Shown in pieces: positions 19,280-28,399 of a DNA stretch of 64,000 nt. Within the stretch, counting starts at the first letter, position 1. Each line of letters begins with the position of its first letter. The DNA is from Phyllobacterium sophorae (GTDB lineage: Bacteria; Pseudomonadota; Alphaproteobacteria; Rhizobiales; Rhizobiaceae): assembly GCF_003010965.1 (NCBI RefSeq), contig NZ_PGGM01000002.1, forward strand, positions 372,001-436,000, given 5' to 3'. The translations under genes and the position numbers were made by a program. The notes under the pieces are model-generated. The model saw only the letters and a program-made list of their open reading frames with translations, made no database searches and was not told the origin of the DNA.

Positions 19280-19482
19280 GTCGATGCCGATTATCTCCCC
19301 CTTGGCGGGGGAGAAAGGATTTTCTCGGGTTTAGCCCTTGCTAAATCCTTGGAAAATCCAAGAGAGTGGGTATCTATCTCATACCCCAAATAGCCCCTCA
19401 CTTGCGATGTCTGGCACTTAGCTGACGCTAAGATGCTGAAATCGCTTTCTCTCCCACAAGGGGGGAGATAATTGGCATCGAC
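19280..19482. repeat. Modular palindromic repeat element, copy A
   Basis: A 203-base element has near-perfect 22-base terminal inverted repeats (GTCGATGCCGATTATCTCCC on the left, its complement with one mismatch on the right). It has two inverted half-modules, each an outer hairpin of C-runs and G-runs plus an inner stem, facing a 23-base spacer at 19371-19393. The right half (CCCCTCACTTGCG...GAAATCGC) matches the halves around the DUF559 gene at 28250-28821. It lies in the 453-base gap between icd and trmJ; no gene is seen there. Confidence 0.85.
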
Positions 19483-19601
19483 CTTCGCGCATCCCTTTGC
19501 ACGGTAATTGCGCAACGCTGTGGAACGGCACTATCGATACGCAGCATTGCTCATCAAAAAAACGCGAGCTATGACGGCGCAATGTCAAGCAAGGATTGAA
19601 A

Positions 19602-20468
19602 ATGGCCGGTACAGACAGACAGCGCACTCTTATTGCAGAAGGTCCAGCGATCATTCTGGTGGAACCGCAACTGCCGGAGAATATCGGCATGGTGGCGCGC
19701 GCCATGGCAAATTTCGGTTTGGCGGAACTGCGTCTGGTCAAGCCCCGCGAGGAATTTCCCAATGACAAGGCACGCTCCGCCGCCAGCCGTGCCGACCATA
19801 TCATTGACGCGGCACAGGTCTTCGACGATCTGCCGTCGGCGATCAAGGACCTTCAATTCGTCTATGCAACCACCGCGCGCGAGCGCGATGCCTTCAAGCA
19901 GGTGCGCGGTCCGGTTGAGGCCGGTCAAACCTTGCGCCAGCGCTTCAACAAGGGTGAGAAGACAGGAATTCTTTTCGGGCGGGAACGCATCGGCCTCAAT
20001 AATGACGAAGTCAGCCTTGCCGATGAGCTGGTGACGTTCCCGGTCAATCCGGCATTCTCGTCGCTGAATATTGCACAGGCGGTTTTGCTCATGTCCTATG
20101 AGTGGATGAAATCAGGTCTCGAGAAGCACACCGACACCGCCTTTCGCGGCCCGGAGCTCGAGCCCGCGCCCAAGGAACAGCTGCAGGGCTTCTTTAACCA
20201 CCTCGAGGACGCGCTGCAGGCGCGCGGTTATTTCCGGCCGATGGCGCGCAAGGAGATCATGGTCAACAATCTGCGCGGCGTGCTCACAAGACCCGGCTTT
20301 TCGGACTCCGAATTGAAGCTTCTGCGCGGCGTGCTGGTCTCGCTGGATTATTTCAGCCCGAAGACACCGCGAGGCTCCGGGGCGCCGGAAGGGCGCAAGC
20401 GCCAGAAAGTTCCTTCAGAGAAAAAAGCCAGGCAACCTGAAACTGGGGATTCATCAAGCGATGAATGA
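19602..20468 (+). CDS. trmJ: tRNA (cytidine/uridine-2'-O-)-methyltransferase TrmJ
   Basis: ATG at 19602 with AAGGA upstream gives 288 residues; a TTG two codons earlier is possible. The N-terminal SPOUT domain holds [19 protein letters not shown] (about 17-35), [16 protein letters not shown] and [13 protein letters not shown], the motifs of TrmJ/TrmH-type enzymes that bind AdoMet in a trefoil knot. TrmJ methylates the 2'-OH of nucleotide 32 of tRNAs. A basic C-terminal tail follows. The stop overlaps the start of murI by eight bases, so the two are cotranscribed. Confidence 0.92.
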   Translation: MAGTDRQRTLIAEGPAIILVEPQLPENIGMVARAMANFGLAELRLVKPREEFPNDKARSAASRADHIIDAAQVFDDLPSAIKDLQFVYATTARERDAFKQVRGPVEAGQTLRQRFNKGEKTGILFGRERIGLNNDEVSLADELVTFPVNPAFSSLNIAQAVLLMSYEWMKSGLEKHTDTAFRGPELEPAPKEQLQGFFNHLEDALQARGYFRPMARKEIMVNNLRGVLTRPGFSDSELKLLRGVLVSLDYFSPKTPRGSGAPEGRKRQKVPSEKKARQPETGDSSSDE

Positions 20469-21273
20469 TGTGACAACGGACCGCCCAATCCTTGTCTTCG
20501 ACAGCGGTATTGGCGGCTTGACGGTGTTGCGCGAAGCGCGCGTGCTGATGCCGGAGCGGCGCTTTGTCTACATCGCCGACGATGCGGGTTTTCCCTATGG
20601 CGAATGGGAGGAGGGCGCATTGCGTGCACGCATCGTCGGCCTCTTCGGTGGGCTCATCGCCGAGCATGATCCGGAAATCGCGATCATCGCCTGCAATACA
20701 GCCTCCACTCTGGTGCTCGAAGACCTGCGCAAAGCTTATCCCGACGTACCCTTCGTCGGAACGGTCCCGGCGATCAAGCCTGCGGCGGAGCGCACGTCGT
20801 CAGGTCTCGTCACTGTCCTCGCCACCCCCGGCACGGTGAAGCGCGCCTATACGCGCGATCTCATCCAGTCCTTTGCCACCAAATGCCATGTGCGCCTTGT
20901 CGGCAGCCAGAATCTCGCTCGCCTCGCCGAAGCACATATTCGCGGCGATCCTATCGACGATGAAGCCATTCGTGCTGAAATCGCGCCGTGCTTCTATGAA
21001 AAGGATGGCCAGCGCACCGATATCGTCGTGCTGGCCTGTACGCACTACCCCTTCCTCGCCAATGTTTTCCGGCGCCTTGCACCCTGGCCGGTGGACTGGC
21101 TTGATCCGGCCGAGGCGATCGCCCGCCGTGCGCTATCCCTGATCAAACCGAACGGCAGGGGCACCGAGCCGGAACATGGCGACGACATAGCCGTCTTCAC
21201 CTCCGGCAATCCGGATTTCTCGACAAGAAGGCTGATGCAGGGTTTCGGGCTGGATACGGGCGTGATGGCCTGA
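20461..21273 (+). CDS. murI: Glutamate racemase
   Basis: This 270-residue protein makes D-glutamate for peptidoglycan. Both catalytic cysteines are visible: IIACNTAS (about 74-81) and VLACTHYPF (about 189-197). The N-terminal [13 protein letters not shown] and the [11 protein letters not shown] segment are also diagnostic. It is translated from a start lying inside the trmJ 3' end and reads ATGAATGATGTG. The role in cell-wall synthesis is well established for the family. Confidence 0.96.
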   Translation: MNDVTTDRPILVFDSGIGGLTVLREARVLMPERRFVYIADDAGFPYGEWEEGALRARIVGLFGGLIAEHDPEIAIIACNTASTLVLEDLRKAYPDVPFVGTVPAIKPAAERTSSGLVTVLATPGTVKRAYTRDLIQSFATKCHVRLVGSQNLARLAEAHIRGDPIDDEAIRAEIAPCFYEKDGQRTDIVVLACTHYPFLANVFRRLAPWPVDWLDPAEAIARRALSLIKPNGRGTEPEHGDDIAVFTSGNPDFSTRRLMQGFGLDTGVMA

Positions 21274-21347
21274 AAAATTCGAACATACTGAGGCGCCAGC
21301 GCACCTCCGGTTGCCGGGACGACGCCGTCATCATCTTCCAGTAGCCC

Positions 21348-22412
21348 TCAGGCCGTTGCCGCCGCCTCAGCCTTCGCCACGCCACCCAACTCCTGCCTGA
21401 TCACCGGCGCCACCTTCGTGCCATACAGTTCGATCGCCTTCAGCGTGTTCGCATGCGGCAGACTGCCAAGATCGATCTGCAGCATGAAACGGTCATGCTT
21501 GAAGTAGGTGTGCTGCAGCATGATCTTGTCGATCACCTCCTGCGGCGAACCCACCAGCAGCGCGCCGCGCATCGTCCGTCCGGCTTCGTACTGGCCGCGA
21601 TTGCTCGGCGGCCAGCCGCGCTCGCGGCCGATCTTGTTCATCACCACCTCATAGCTTGGCCAGTATTCGTCCGAAGCCGCCTGCGAGTTCTCGGCGACGT
21701 AGCCATGCGAGTTGATGCTGACCTTCAGCTTTTCCGGTGCATGGCCAGCCTTGGCGCCTGCCTCGCGGTAAAGTTCGACCAGCGGCGCGAAGCGGTGCGG
21801 CTCGCCGCCAATGATCGCCACCGCCAGCGGCAGGCCGAGCGTGCCGGCGCGGATCACCGATGCCGGTGTGCCGCCAACGGCGATCCAGACGGGCAAGGGA
21901 TCCTGCAGCGGGCGCGGATAGACGCCGAGATTGTTGAGCGGCGCGCGCAGCTTGCCGCTCCACGTCACATGTTCGCTGGCGCGCAGCTTCAAGAGCAGGT
22001 CGAGCTTTTCGGCAAAGAGCTCGTCATAATCGTTGAGATCGTAGCCGAACAGCGGGAACGACTCGATGAAGGAGCCGCGTCCGGCCATGATCTCGGCGCG
22101 GCCGGAGGAGATGAGGTCGAGCGTCGCATATTCCTGGAAGACGCGGACCGGATCGTCGGAGCTCAGGACGGTCACGGCGCTGGTCAGGCGGATATTCCTG
22201 GTGCGTGCCGCGCCCGCTGCCAGCACAACCGCCGGTGTGGAGATGACGAAATCCGGACGGTGATGTTCGCCGATACCGAAGACGTCGAGCCCGACCTGAT
22301 CGGCGAGTTCCATCTCTTCGATGAGGTTCTGCATGCGCCGGTGCGCACTGATTGCCACACCGGTCGCAGGATCGGGGCTCATGCCTGCAAATGTATAGAT
22401 GCCGAGTTCCAT
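21348..22412 (-). CDS. LLM-class flavin-dependent monooxygenase
   Basis: This 354-residue protein belongs to the luciferase-like family that uses reduced FMN: an N-terminal [31 protein letters not shown] (about 49-61), and [28 protein letters not shown] (about 110-137), with [13 protein letters not shown]. Bacterial members oxidise sulfonates, alkanes or other small molecules. The substrate is not indicated. It is the only gene of its unit and sits near the NAD(P)-binding protein at 22572. Confidence 0.9.
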   Translation of the reverse strand: MELGIYTFAGMSPDPATGVAISAHRRMQNLIEEMELADQVGLDVFGIGEHHRPDFVISTPAVVLAAGAARTRNIRLTSAVTVLSSDDPVRVFQEYATLDLISSGRAEIMAGRGSFIESFPLFGYDLNDYDELFAEKLDLLLKLRASEHVTWSGKLRAPLNNLGVYPRPLQDPLPVWIAVGGTPASVIRAGTLGLPLAVAIIGGEPHRFAPLVELYREAGAKAGHAPEKLKVSINSHGYVAENSQAASDEYWPSYEVVMNKIGRERGWPPSNRGQYEAGRTMRGALLVGSPQEVIDKIMLQHTYFKHDRFMLQIDLGSLPHANTLKAIELYGTKVAPVIRQELGGVAKAEAAATA

Positions 22413-22521
22413 CTGTGTACCCTTTGTTCACTGTTGCTGCACAGGTAAGCACAGTTTCAGACGATGTGAAGAACGCACATCGCGGTTGCCGAGGCACCAA
22501 AAGGATACCGGATGGGTGGTC

Positions 22522-22547
22522 TATCTCCCCCCTTGTGGGGAGAGATA
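22522..22547. repeat. Solo outer hairpin of the modular repeat family (copy B)
   Basis: TATCTCCCCCC...GGGGAGAGATA is an inverted repeat followed by ACCGGCATCGG, which resembles the outer end of copies A and E. Only one outer hairpin is present, with no inner stem. It looks like a remnant. Confidence 0.6.
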
Positions 22548-22571
22548 ACCGGCATCGGCTGTCGCTCCAGA

Positions 22572-23213
22572 TCAATAAGCCACAGTAAATCGCTGCTTGA
22601 TATGCTTCGGCTTTTCCGCCTCATCGACAATTGCGACGGCCAGGTCGCTGACGCTGATCGCGCTCTTGCCCTCGGCATCGAAAACCGGATGGTCCTTGCC
22701 GAGCCGGTACTTGCCGGTACGCTCACCCGGAGCGAGGGCGAAAGGCGGCGACAAGAAGGTCCAGCCGAGTTCGGTCTCGCCGCGCAGATCGTTCAGCGCC
22801 TGACGGGCACCAAGCGCGCCTTCCTTGTATTCGGCCGGAAAGCCCTCGCCATCGACGAATTGTCCGCCGGCCTCATTGTAAAGACTGCCCGCACCGCCGA
22901 CAACGATGAGACGGCCAATGCCTGCCCGCTTGGTTGCTTCGGTGATCGACCTGCTGGCTGCAATGTGGACCGCCTTGATGTCCGGGTTGCCCCAGCCGGG
23001 ATTGTAGGCGGAAACGACGATGTCGTGGCCTTTAAGCTTGGCGGCGAGATCGGCCGTGTCGAGAGCGTCGGCCTCAACTGCCGTAACGCCATCCAGCTTT
23101 TCCACCTTGTCCACGTTGCGAACCAGCGCGGTGACGCTGCCGCCGCGTGCCACGGCCTCTTTGAGGATTTCCGCGCCGACAAAACCCGTGGCACCAATCA
23201 ATGCGATCTTCAT
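22572..23213 (-). CDS. NAD(P)H-binding Rossmann protein (NmrA/SDR-a5 type)
   Basis: This 213-residue protein begins with MKIALIGATGFVGAEILKEA, the TGxxGxxG-like nucleotide motif of atypical SDRs. It then has GHDIVVSAYNPGWGNPDIKAV, the active-site-like IVVGGAGSLYNEAGGQ, and a C-terminal SVSDLAVAIVDEAEKP. This form is common beside HxlR regulators and is thought to act in redox stress, but the reaction is unknown. It is divergent from the HxlR gene at 23360, with a palindrome at 23249 between them. Confidence 0.85.
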   Translation of the reverse strand: MKIALIGATGFVGAEILKEAVARGGSVTALVRNVDKVEKLDGVTAVEADALDTADLAAKLKGHDIVVSAYNPGWGNPDIKAVHIAASRSITEATKRAGIGRLIVVGGAGSLYNEAGGQFVDGEGFPAEYKEGALGARQALNDLRGETELGWTFLSPPFALAPGERTGKYRLGKDHPVFDAEGKSAISVSDLAVAIVDEAEKPKHIKQRFTVAY

Positions 23214-23248
23214 TTCGTTCTCCTTTGATGCAGGTACGCATCGTTTTC

Positions 23249-23267
23249 TGGTTACTAATAATAACCA
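23249..23267. promoter_or_regulatory. Candidate HxlR operator
   Basis: TGGTTA-CTAATAA-TAACCA is a perfect 6-base inverted repeat with a 7-base spacer, between two divergent genes. HxlR-type repressors bind such sites in the intergenic region they share with the target. Confidence 0.5.
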
Positions 23268-23359
23268 TGTATGCTAGAAGCTGGAGCTTGAGAAGAACGC
23301 ACTTTTTCCGTTTCAGGGCACACGGAAGTAACCGCCCTGGCAATATGACGAGGATCGGC

Positions 23360-23776
23360 ATGAGTATTCACGCAAAGACCGAGGGCAAAACGCCTCTGCT
23401 GGCAACCATGCCGGCCATGGAATGGGATGGTACCGGCTCCTGTCCGATGCGCGAAGTGCTTGATCTTATCGGCGATTCGTGGAGCCTGCTGACAATCATC
23501 AATCTGCAGTCCGGTCCGCGCCGCTTTAACGTGCTGCGGCGAATGATCGAGGGTATCTCCCAGCGCATGTTGACCGTGACGCTGCGCTCGCTGGAGCGTG
23601 ACGGCCTGGTCACTCGCACGGTCAAGCCGACTTCGCCGCCGGAGGTTACCTATGCGTTGACGGAGATCGGTCATTCGATTGCGGTGCCGATTGGCGCGCT
23701 GGGTGAATGGGCGGTCAAAAACCGCGATCATTTGCGCGCTGCGCGCGAGGCATTTGATGAAGCAAGGGTGGATTAG
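23360..23776 (+). CDS. HxlR-family transcriptional regulator
   Basis: ATG at 23360 with GAGGATCGG upstream gives 138 residues; the frame is longer upstream but lacks support. The HxlR mark CPMREVLDLIGDSWSLLTII (about 30-50, with the single Cys that several members use as a redox sensor) and the HTH/wing VLRRMIEGISQRMLTVTLRSLERDGLV are clear. It probably represses the divergent NAD(P)-binding gene and itself. The inducer is unknown. Confidence 0.92.
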   Translation: MSIHAKTEGKTPLLATMPAMEWDGTGSCPMREVLDLIGDSWSLLTIINLQSGPRRFNVLRRMIEGISQRMLTVTLRSLERDGLVTRTVKPTSPPEVTYALTEIGHSIAVPIGALGEWAVKNRDHLRAAREAFDEARVD

Positions 23777-23793
23777 TCACCAACAGCGATCCG

Positions 23794-23914
23794 TAATCTC
23801 TCCCCTTGCGGGAGAGAAAGCGATTTCAGCGTCTTAGCCCTTGCTAAGTGCTAGAAATCGCCAGAGAGCCGAGAAAATCCTTTCTCTCCCACAAAGGGGA
23901 GAGATAATCTGCAT
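23794..23914. repeat. Modular repeat element, copy C (shortened)
   Basis: This 121-base element is inverted relative to copies A and E. Read on the minus strand it begins with the outer hairpin and the start of the L-type half, breaks near TTTTCTCGG, and continues with the R-type half (GCGATTTCTAGCACTTAGC... GAAATCGC). It thus looks like a larger internal deletion. It fills most of the gap between the HxlR gene and the DUF3008 gene. Confidence 0.8.
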
Positions 23915-23992
23915 GAACGTTTGAGCTGGCTGGAACCCCTATCCGCCGGTTGCGTTTTTCTCCCTGTGCAACAATTCACAGGGAGAATGACA

Positions 23993-24181
23993 ATGCCTGC
24001 AAAATCCCAGGCCCAGCAAAAGGCAGCCGGTGCGGCGCTTTCCGCCAAGCGCGGACAGACCAGGAAAAGCGAGCTCAAGGGCGCGTCAAAGAGCATGTAT
24101 GACTCGATGAGCGAGAAGCAACTGGAAGAGTTTGCCGAGACCGATCGCAAGAACCTGCCGAAGAAGAAGACCAAACACTGA
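23993..24181 (+). CDS. DUF3008 family protein
   Basis: This protein of 62 residues starts at ATG 23993 after GGGAGAATGAC and is lysine-rich: MPAKSQAQQKAAGAALSAKR and a KSMYDSMSEKQLEEFA core that is the DUF3008 signature, ending KKKTKH. Such proteins are common small basic proteins of Rhizobiales with no assigned role. It stands alone between copy C of the repeat and the convergent extensin-like gene. Confidence 0.8.
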   Translation: MPAKSQAQQKAAGAALSAKRGQTRKSELKGASKSMYDSMSEKQLEEFAETDRKNLPKKKTKH

Positions 24182-24202
24182 TCAGGTCCCGGGGGCGCGC
24201 AC

Positions 24203-25216
24203 TCATTGGCAGATGCGCGCCTCGCATTTTTTCCCGTGACAGCCGAGATCGAGGTGCAGATTGCCTTGATGGGCGGCGTCTCCATCCGGGCCGATCACCG
24301 TCATGAACCGGTCGCAGCTTGCCTTGTGCAGCGAACGCCAAAAGGTCTGCTCCTCGGGCTTGCCCTTCCAGCCTGAGCCAAGTTCCGTGGTCTTGCCGTT
24401 CTTGAATTTGAACGAGACGATATCGACGGCATTGGCGAAAGCGTGTTCCGAGACCCGGCCCTTGTGGCCATTATTGACCTTGCGGCACTGATAGTCCGAA
24501 CCAGTGGTAATGCTTTCGATCTCCGCTCCGAAATTGGCCTGTGCCTCCTTCTGTACCTCGACGACCCACGTCGCCAAAGAACTGGCCATGGCGCAATTCG
24601 TGGTGACGGGAGCAGCGAATTTCACCGGGTTGTCCTTGCCAATGGCGGTGACCTTCAACGGCGAGCGCTCGCCGCAGACGCCCTCGGAGAGCGGCGGAAT
24701 AATTTCACCCTGAACATCGCCATTCATGATGGCAGGACAGGCATTCTGGTAGACGCGGTCGGGCGAAGTCGAGGGGTCGGCCTTCTCGGCGCCTTCTTCG
24801 TGATCGGCCTTGCCTTCGTCAGTGTCAGCGGCACGAGCTTTCGGCAACGGGTTCGGTCCCAGCTGCTCGGCCGGTTTTGGCGGTGCCTCAGGCTTCTCCA
24901 CCGGTTTCGCTTCAGCGGCCGGCTTCTCGTCAGGGACGGGCGTCGTTTGGGGATCGGCCTTCTGTATTCCCCCAGCGGGCTTTTCCTCGGGCTTCGGTGC
25001 TTCCGGCGTCTCGGCCGCGCGAGGATTGGCCTCCGGTATTGGCGGCACGGCTGGGAGGGGGACTGCAGGCTGGGGTATACTCCTGGTACGATGTCCTCGC
25101 CTGTGCCGCGCGTCCGCATCACCGGCAGAACTGATGAGGATCGTACTTGCAATACAGGCGGTGAGGGATAGAAGAACGAGTGTCGAGAAACGCGACTGCC
25201 GCGAGAATAGGGTCAT
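24203..25216 (-). CDS. Extensin-like C-terminal domain protein (secreted)
   Basis: The product has 337 residues. An N-terminal hydrophobic signal/anchor (about 10-32) is followed by a long Pro/Ala/Glu/Lys-rich linker (about 40-150). The C-terminal extensin-like domain (about 155-335) has conserved cysteines (CPAIMNGDVQG, CGERSPLKV, NCAMASSLATW, DYQCRKVNNGHKGRVSEHA) and the HxxxN-type HAFANAVDIVSF segment. It resembles the extensin-family proteins of rhizobia, which carry a D-Ala-D-Ala-carboxypeptidase-like fold and may modify peptidoglycan. The function is not proven. Confidence 0.85.
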   Translation of the reverse strand: MTLFSRQSRFSTLVLLSLTACIASTILISSAGDADARHRRGHRTRSIPQPAVPLPAVPPIPEANPRAAETPEAPKPEEKPAGGIQKADPQTTPVPDEKPAAEAKPVEKPEAPPKPAEQLGPNPLPKARAADTDEGKADHEEGAEKADPSTSPDRVYQNACPAIMNGDVQGEIIPPLSEGVCGERSPLKVTAIGKDNPVKFAAPVTTNCAMASSLATWVVEVQKEAQANFGAEIESITTGSDYQCRKVNNGHKGRVSEHAFANAVDIVSFKFKNGKTTELGSGWKGKPEEQTFWRSLHKASCDRFMTVIGPDGDAAHQGNLHLDLGCHGKKCEARICQ

Positions 25217-25239
25217 TACCGGCTCTACTCCTGTTGAGC

Positions 25240-25308
25240 TTAGGTCGTAAACTCGTGAATAGGGTCGAAATGGTCATTGTCGATCCTATTCATGAGCTCA
25301 CGACCTGA
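25240..25308. repeat. 24-base imperfect inverted repeat upstream of rpsD
   Basis: TTAGGTCGTAAACTCGTGAA at 25240 and its near complement ending at 25308 form two 24-base arms with 20 matches and a 21-base spacer. It lies in the 420-base gap between the extensin gene and rpsD and has no T-run. The gap also contains a promoter and a leader hairpin for rpsD; nothing else was recognised there. Confidence 0.6.
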
Positions 25309-25433
25309 CCCTAACGTCTGAATTGTGGCAGCGGTTTCAAATTATATGATCCGCTGAAACATGTGGGGCTGGGTCGGAGCGCAGAAAACGTCATTTGCAG
25401 GCCGTCAGAGCGTGAATACCAACAGGCCCTGGC

Positions 25434-25462
25434 TTGACATCACAGAACCTTCACACTAGAAG
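25434..25462 (+). promoter_or_regulatory. Candidate rpsD promoter
   Basis: TTGACA (25434-25439) and TAGAAG (25457-25462) are separated by 17 bases. The -35 is perfect and the -10 partial. The predicted start is about 170 bases before rpsD, leaving a long leader. Confidence 0.55.
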
Positions 25463-25588
25463 CCACCCCAGCGCAGGGCTCAACGGCTCTGCGTTTCATT
25501 TGACGTGTCCCGTGAGTGATTTCGCAAAGCGTGCGTGAATCATTCTGTCAGTCTTCACAAACAGGAGGCAGAGGAGGGCGCGTTTCCT

Positions 25589-25612
25589 TGAATCGAAGTG
25601 TGAACTTCGATT
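25589..25612 (+). promoter_or_regulatory. Leader hairpin before rpsD
   Basis: GAATCGAAGT and ACTTCGATTC form a perfect 10-base stem closed by GTGA, a GNRA tetraloop. It ends 24 bases before the rpsD start. S4 binds its own mRNA in several bacteria, so this may be an autoregulatory site. That link is inferred. Confidence 0.5.
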
Positions 25613-25636
25613 CGTATTTGTTTGAAAGGAAATGCG

Positions 25637-26254
25637 ATGAGCAAGCGCGAATCGTCCAAGTATAAAATTGACCGCCGTCTTGGCGAAAACATCTGGGGCC
25701 GTCCGAAGTCCCCGGTAAACCGCCGTGAATATGGCCCCGGCCAGCACGGTCAGCGCCGCAAGAGCAAGCTGAGCGATTTCGGTGTTCAGCTGCGCGCAAA
25801 GCAGAAGCTCAAGGGTTTCTACGGCGACATTTCGGAAAAGCAGTTCCGCAAGACCTATGAAGAAGCCGCTCGCCGCAAGGGCGACACCGGTGAGCAGCTG
25901 ATCGGTCTGCTCGAGTCGCGTCTGGATGCGATCGTGTACCGCGCCAAGTTCGTTCCGACGATCTTTGCAGCGCGTCAGTTCGTCAACCACGGCCACGTCA
26001 ACGTCAACGGCCGCCGCACCAACATCCAGTCCTACATCTGCAAGGCTGGCGATGTTATCGAAGTGCGCGAGAAGTCGAAGCAGCTCGTTATCGTTCTGGA
26101 ATCGGTTCAGCTCGCTGAACGCGACGTTCCCGACTACCTTGAAGTCGATCACAACAAGATGGTTGCCAAGTACAACCGCGTTCCGGCCTTCTCCGATGTG
26201 CCATACGCTGTACAGATGGAACCGAACCTGGTTGTCGAATTCTATTCGCGTTAA
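25637..26254 (+). CDS. rpsD: 30S ribosomal protein S4
   Basis: ATG at 25637 with GAAAGGAAATGCG upstream gives 205 residues. The protein has the S4 N-terminal helical part ([20 protein letters not shown]), the [20 protein letters not shown] core and the S4 RNA-binding fold [30 protein letters not shown] (about 97-125). S4 nucleates the 30S body on 16S rRNA. It is a single-gene unit here, with a long leader containing a tetraloop hairpin and a terminator after the stop. Confidence 0.98.
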   Translation: MSKRESSKYKIDRRLGENIWGRPKSPVNRREYGPGQHGQRRKSKLSDFGVQLRAKQKLKGFYGDISEKQFRKTYEEAARRKGDTGEQLIGLLESRLDAIVYRAKFVPTIFAARQFVNHGHVNVNGRRTNIQSYICKAGDVIEVREKSKQLVIVLESVQLAERDVPDYLEVDHNKMVAKYNRVPAFSDVPYAVQMEPNLVVEFYSR

Positions 26255-26271
26255 TCTATCTTCCGTTTAAG

Positions 26272-26306
26272 AAAAGCCGCCCCGGAGAGATCTTGGGCGG
26301 CTTTTT
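26272..26306 (+). terminator. Intrinsic terminator after rpsD
   Basis: AAAAGCCGCCC and GGGCGGCTTTTT form the stem, with an 11-base loop and a T-run. It ends rpsD transcription before glsA. Confidence 0.9.
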
Positions 26307-26329
26307 GTTATTCCAACCGGAGTCCCGGC

Positions 26330-27259
26330 ATGACCGACCTTCAAGACGTCGTCGACAGTGTCCATCACGATCTTGCCGCTCGCATCGGCGAGGGCAAGCT
26401 TGCTGACTATATTCCCGAGCTTGCGACGGTCGACCCGAAGCAGTTCGGCATTGCGCTGGTGACAGTCGACGGAAAGGTGCACGCAGCCGGTGACGCGGAA
26501 ACTGCTTTTTCAATTCAGAGCATCTCGAAAGTCTTCACGCTGACCCTGGCGCTCGGCAAGATCGGCGATGGACTGTGGAAGCGCGTCGGTCGTGAGCCAT
26601 CGGGCAATGCCTTCAATTCCATCGTCCAGCTCGAGCAGGAAAAGGGCAAGCCGCGCAATCCCTTCATCAATGCCGGTGCAATCGCAGTTGCCGATGTTGT
26701 GCTGGCCGGGCATCTGCCCAAGGAAGCCATTGGCGAAATCGTGCAATTCATCCGCCATCTTTCCGATGACGAGAGCATTGCCATCGATCACAATGTCGCC
26801 CGATCGGAGACGCAGACCGGCTATCGTAACGTGGCTCTGGCCAATTTCATGCGGGCATTTGGCAATCTCAATCATCCGGTCGAGCACGTGCTTGGCGTCT
26901 ATTTTCACCATTGCGCCATTGCCATGTCGTGCCGTCAGCTGGCCCATGCGGGGCTCTATCTCGCTTCCGCCGGACGCAATCCGCTCAGTGGCGGCAGCGT
27001 GGTGTCGTCCAGTCGCGCCCGCCGCATTAATGCGTTGATGCTGATGTGCGGGCATTACGACGGTTCGGGAGATTTTGCTTACCGCGTCGGCCTCCCGGGT
27101 AAAAGCGGTGTCGGGGGCGGCATCCTCGCCATTGCTCCGGGCAAGGCTTCGATTGCCGTCTGGTCGCCTGGGCTGAATGAAAACGGCAATTCGCTGCTTG
27201 GTTCGGCGGCGCTGGAACTCCTGGCGCAGCGCACCGGCTGGTCGGTGTTCGGGCAGTAG
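26330..27259 (+). CDS. glsA: Glutaminase A
   Basis: This 309-residue protein hydrolyses glutamine to glutamate and ammonia. The beta-lactamase-like serine/lysine pair lies in [12 protein letters not shown] (about 61-72). Further family motifs are [15 protein letters not shown] and [20 protein letters not shown]. It follows the rpsD terminator after 24 bases, so it probably has its own promoter in or near that terminator. Bacterial members are often linked to acid resistance. Confidence 0.95.
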   Translation: MTDLQDVVDSVHHDLAARIGEGKLADYIPELATVDPKQFGIALVTVDGKVHAAGDAETAFSIQSISKVFTLTLALGKIGDGLWKRVGREPSGNAFNSIVQLEQEKGKPRNPFINAGAIAVADVVLAGHLPKEAIGEIVQFIRHLSDDESIAIDHNVARSETQTGYRNVALANFMRAFGNLNHPVEHVLGVYFHHCAIAMSCRQLAHAGLYLASAGRNPLSGGSVVSSSRARRINALMLMCGHYDGSGDFAYRVGLPGKSGVGGGILAIAPGKASIAVWSPGLNENGNSLLGSAALELLAQRTGWSVFGQ

Positions 27260-27343
27260 TTTCAAAGATTTGCATCACCACGCATGGCACGTTTGCAACA
27301 AGAGTTGGCTGAAGCTATAAGCGTCGCGCAACGAGGTGTTCAC

Positions 27344-28186
27344 ATGACAATTCATGAGCCAGATCTAAGCGACGCCGCCGGTTGCCACCCGATGTTCCTC
27401 GGCGTGCCATCCAATGTCGAGTTCAACAAGTTGCGCAAGCGTCTGCTGCGCAATACGAGGCAAGCGCTCGAGGATTTCGCCTTGGTGAAGCCGGGTGAAC
27501 GCTGGCTCGTCGGCCTTTCCGGCGGCAAGGATTCCTATGGTCTCCTCGCGCTGCTGCTCGATCTGAAATGGCGCGGGCTGCTGCCGGTAGAGCTGCTCGC
27601 CTGCAATCTCGACCAGGGGCAGCCGAATTTTCCCAAGCACGTCCTGCCGGATTTCCTCAAGGCAAACGGCATCGAGCACCGCATCGAATACAGGGACACC
27701 TATTCCATCGTCACCGGCAAGATTGCGGAAAACCAGACCTATTGCTCGCTTTGCTCGCGGCTGCGGCGCGGTCATCTCTATCGCGTAGCGCGCGAGGAGG
27801 GCTGTTCGGCGCTGGTCCTTGGGCATCACCGCGAGGATATTCTTGAAACCTTCCTGATGAACCTCTTCCATGGCGGACGCCTTGCCGCGATGCCGCCGAA
27901 GCTGCTCAACGACGAAGGCGACCTGATGTTGCTGCGGCCGCTCAGCTATTGCGCCGAAGAGGATCTGGAAAAGTTCGCAGCGGCCATGCAGTTCCCGATT
28001 ATCCCCTGCGATCTCTGCGGCAGTCAGGATGGGCTGCAGCGCAACATGATGAAGGCGATGCTTGCCGATATCGAAAAGCGTATGCCGGGCCGCAAGGAGA
28101 TCATGATCCGCGCGCTGGCCAATACGCGCCCGAGCCATCTGCTCGACCGCAAGATATTTGATTTTGCGGGGTTGGTGACGAGCTAA
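27344..28186 (+). CDS. ttcA: tRNA 2-thiocytidine biosynthesis protein TtcA
   Basis: ATG at 27344 after GAGGTG gives 280 residues. The ATP pyrophosphatase loop [13 protein letters not shown] and two CxxC pairs ([11 protein letters not shown] and CDLCGSQ), which hold an iron-sulfur cluster, are the TtcA hallmarks. TtcA thiolates C32 of tRNAs. Downstream at 28187 begins the DUF559 repeat element. A start 20 codons earlier (27284) is possible. Confidence 0.93.
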   Translation: MTIHEPDLSDAAGCHPMFLGVPSNVEFNKLRKRLLRNTRQALEDFALVKPGERWLVGLSGGKDSYGLLALLLDLKWRGLLPVELLACNLDQGQPNFPKHVLPDFLKANGIEHRIEYRDTYSIVTGKIAENQTYCSLCSRLRRGHLYRVAREEGCSALVLGHHREDILETFLMNLFHGGRLAAMPPKLLNDEGDLMLLRPLSYCAEEDLEKFAAAMQFPIIPCDLCGSQDGLQRNMMKAMLADIEKRMPGRKEIMIRALANTRPSHLLDRKIFDFAGLVTS

Positions 28187-28249
28187 TGTAATCGGCATTG
28201 CTGTGAACTAAAGTTCAATTGAATGGCGTGAATAGTCATGCAACGCTTG

Positions 28250-28337
28250 GTCTCTCCCCGAGGGGAGAGAAAGCGATTTCGGTACCTTGGGTTTGAGCGA
28301 AGCGAAGACGCAAGTGCCAGAAATCGCAAGTGAGGGG
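28250..28337. repeat. Left inverted module of the DUF559 element
   Basis: Its complement begins CCCCTCACTTGCGATTTCTG, identical over that stretch to the right module. The centre of the two modules differs in sequence although the stem structure is kept. Confidence 0.8.
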
Positions 28338-28399
28338 ATTCTAGGGAGATAGCCATTCACAGGATCGTCCCACCAAAGAACCGTAGATTTGCGCGGGAA

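Noticed and set aside
17844-19334. 496-codon frame opposite icd
   Set aside because: It is an antisense shadow of icd crossing its terminator; no plausible product.
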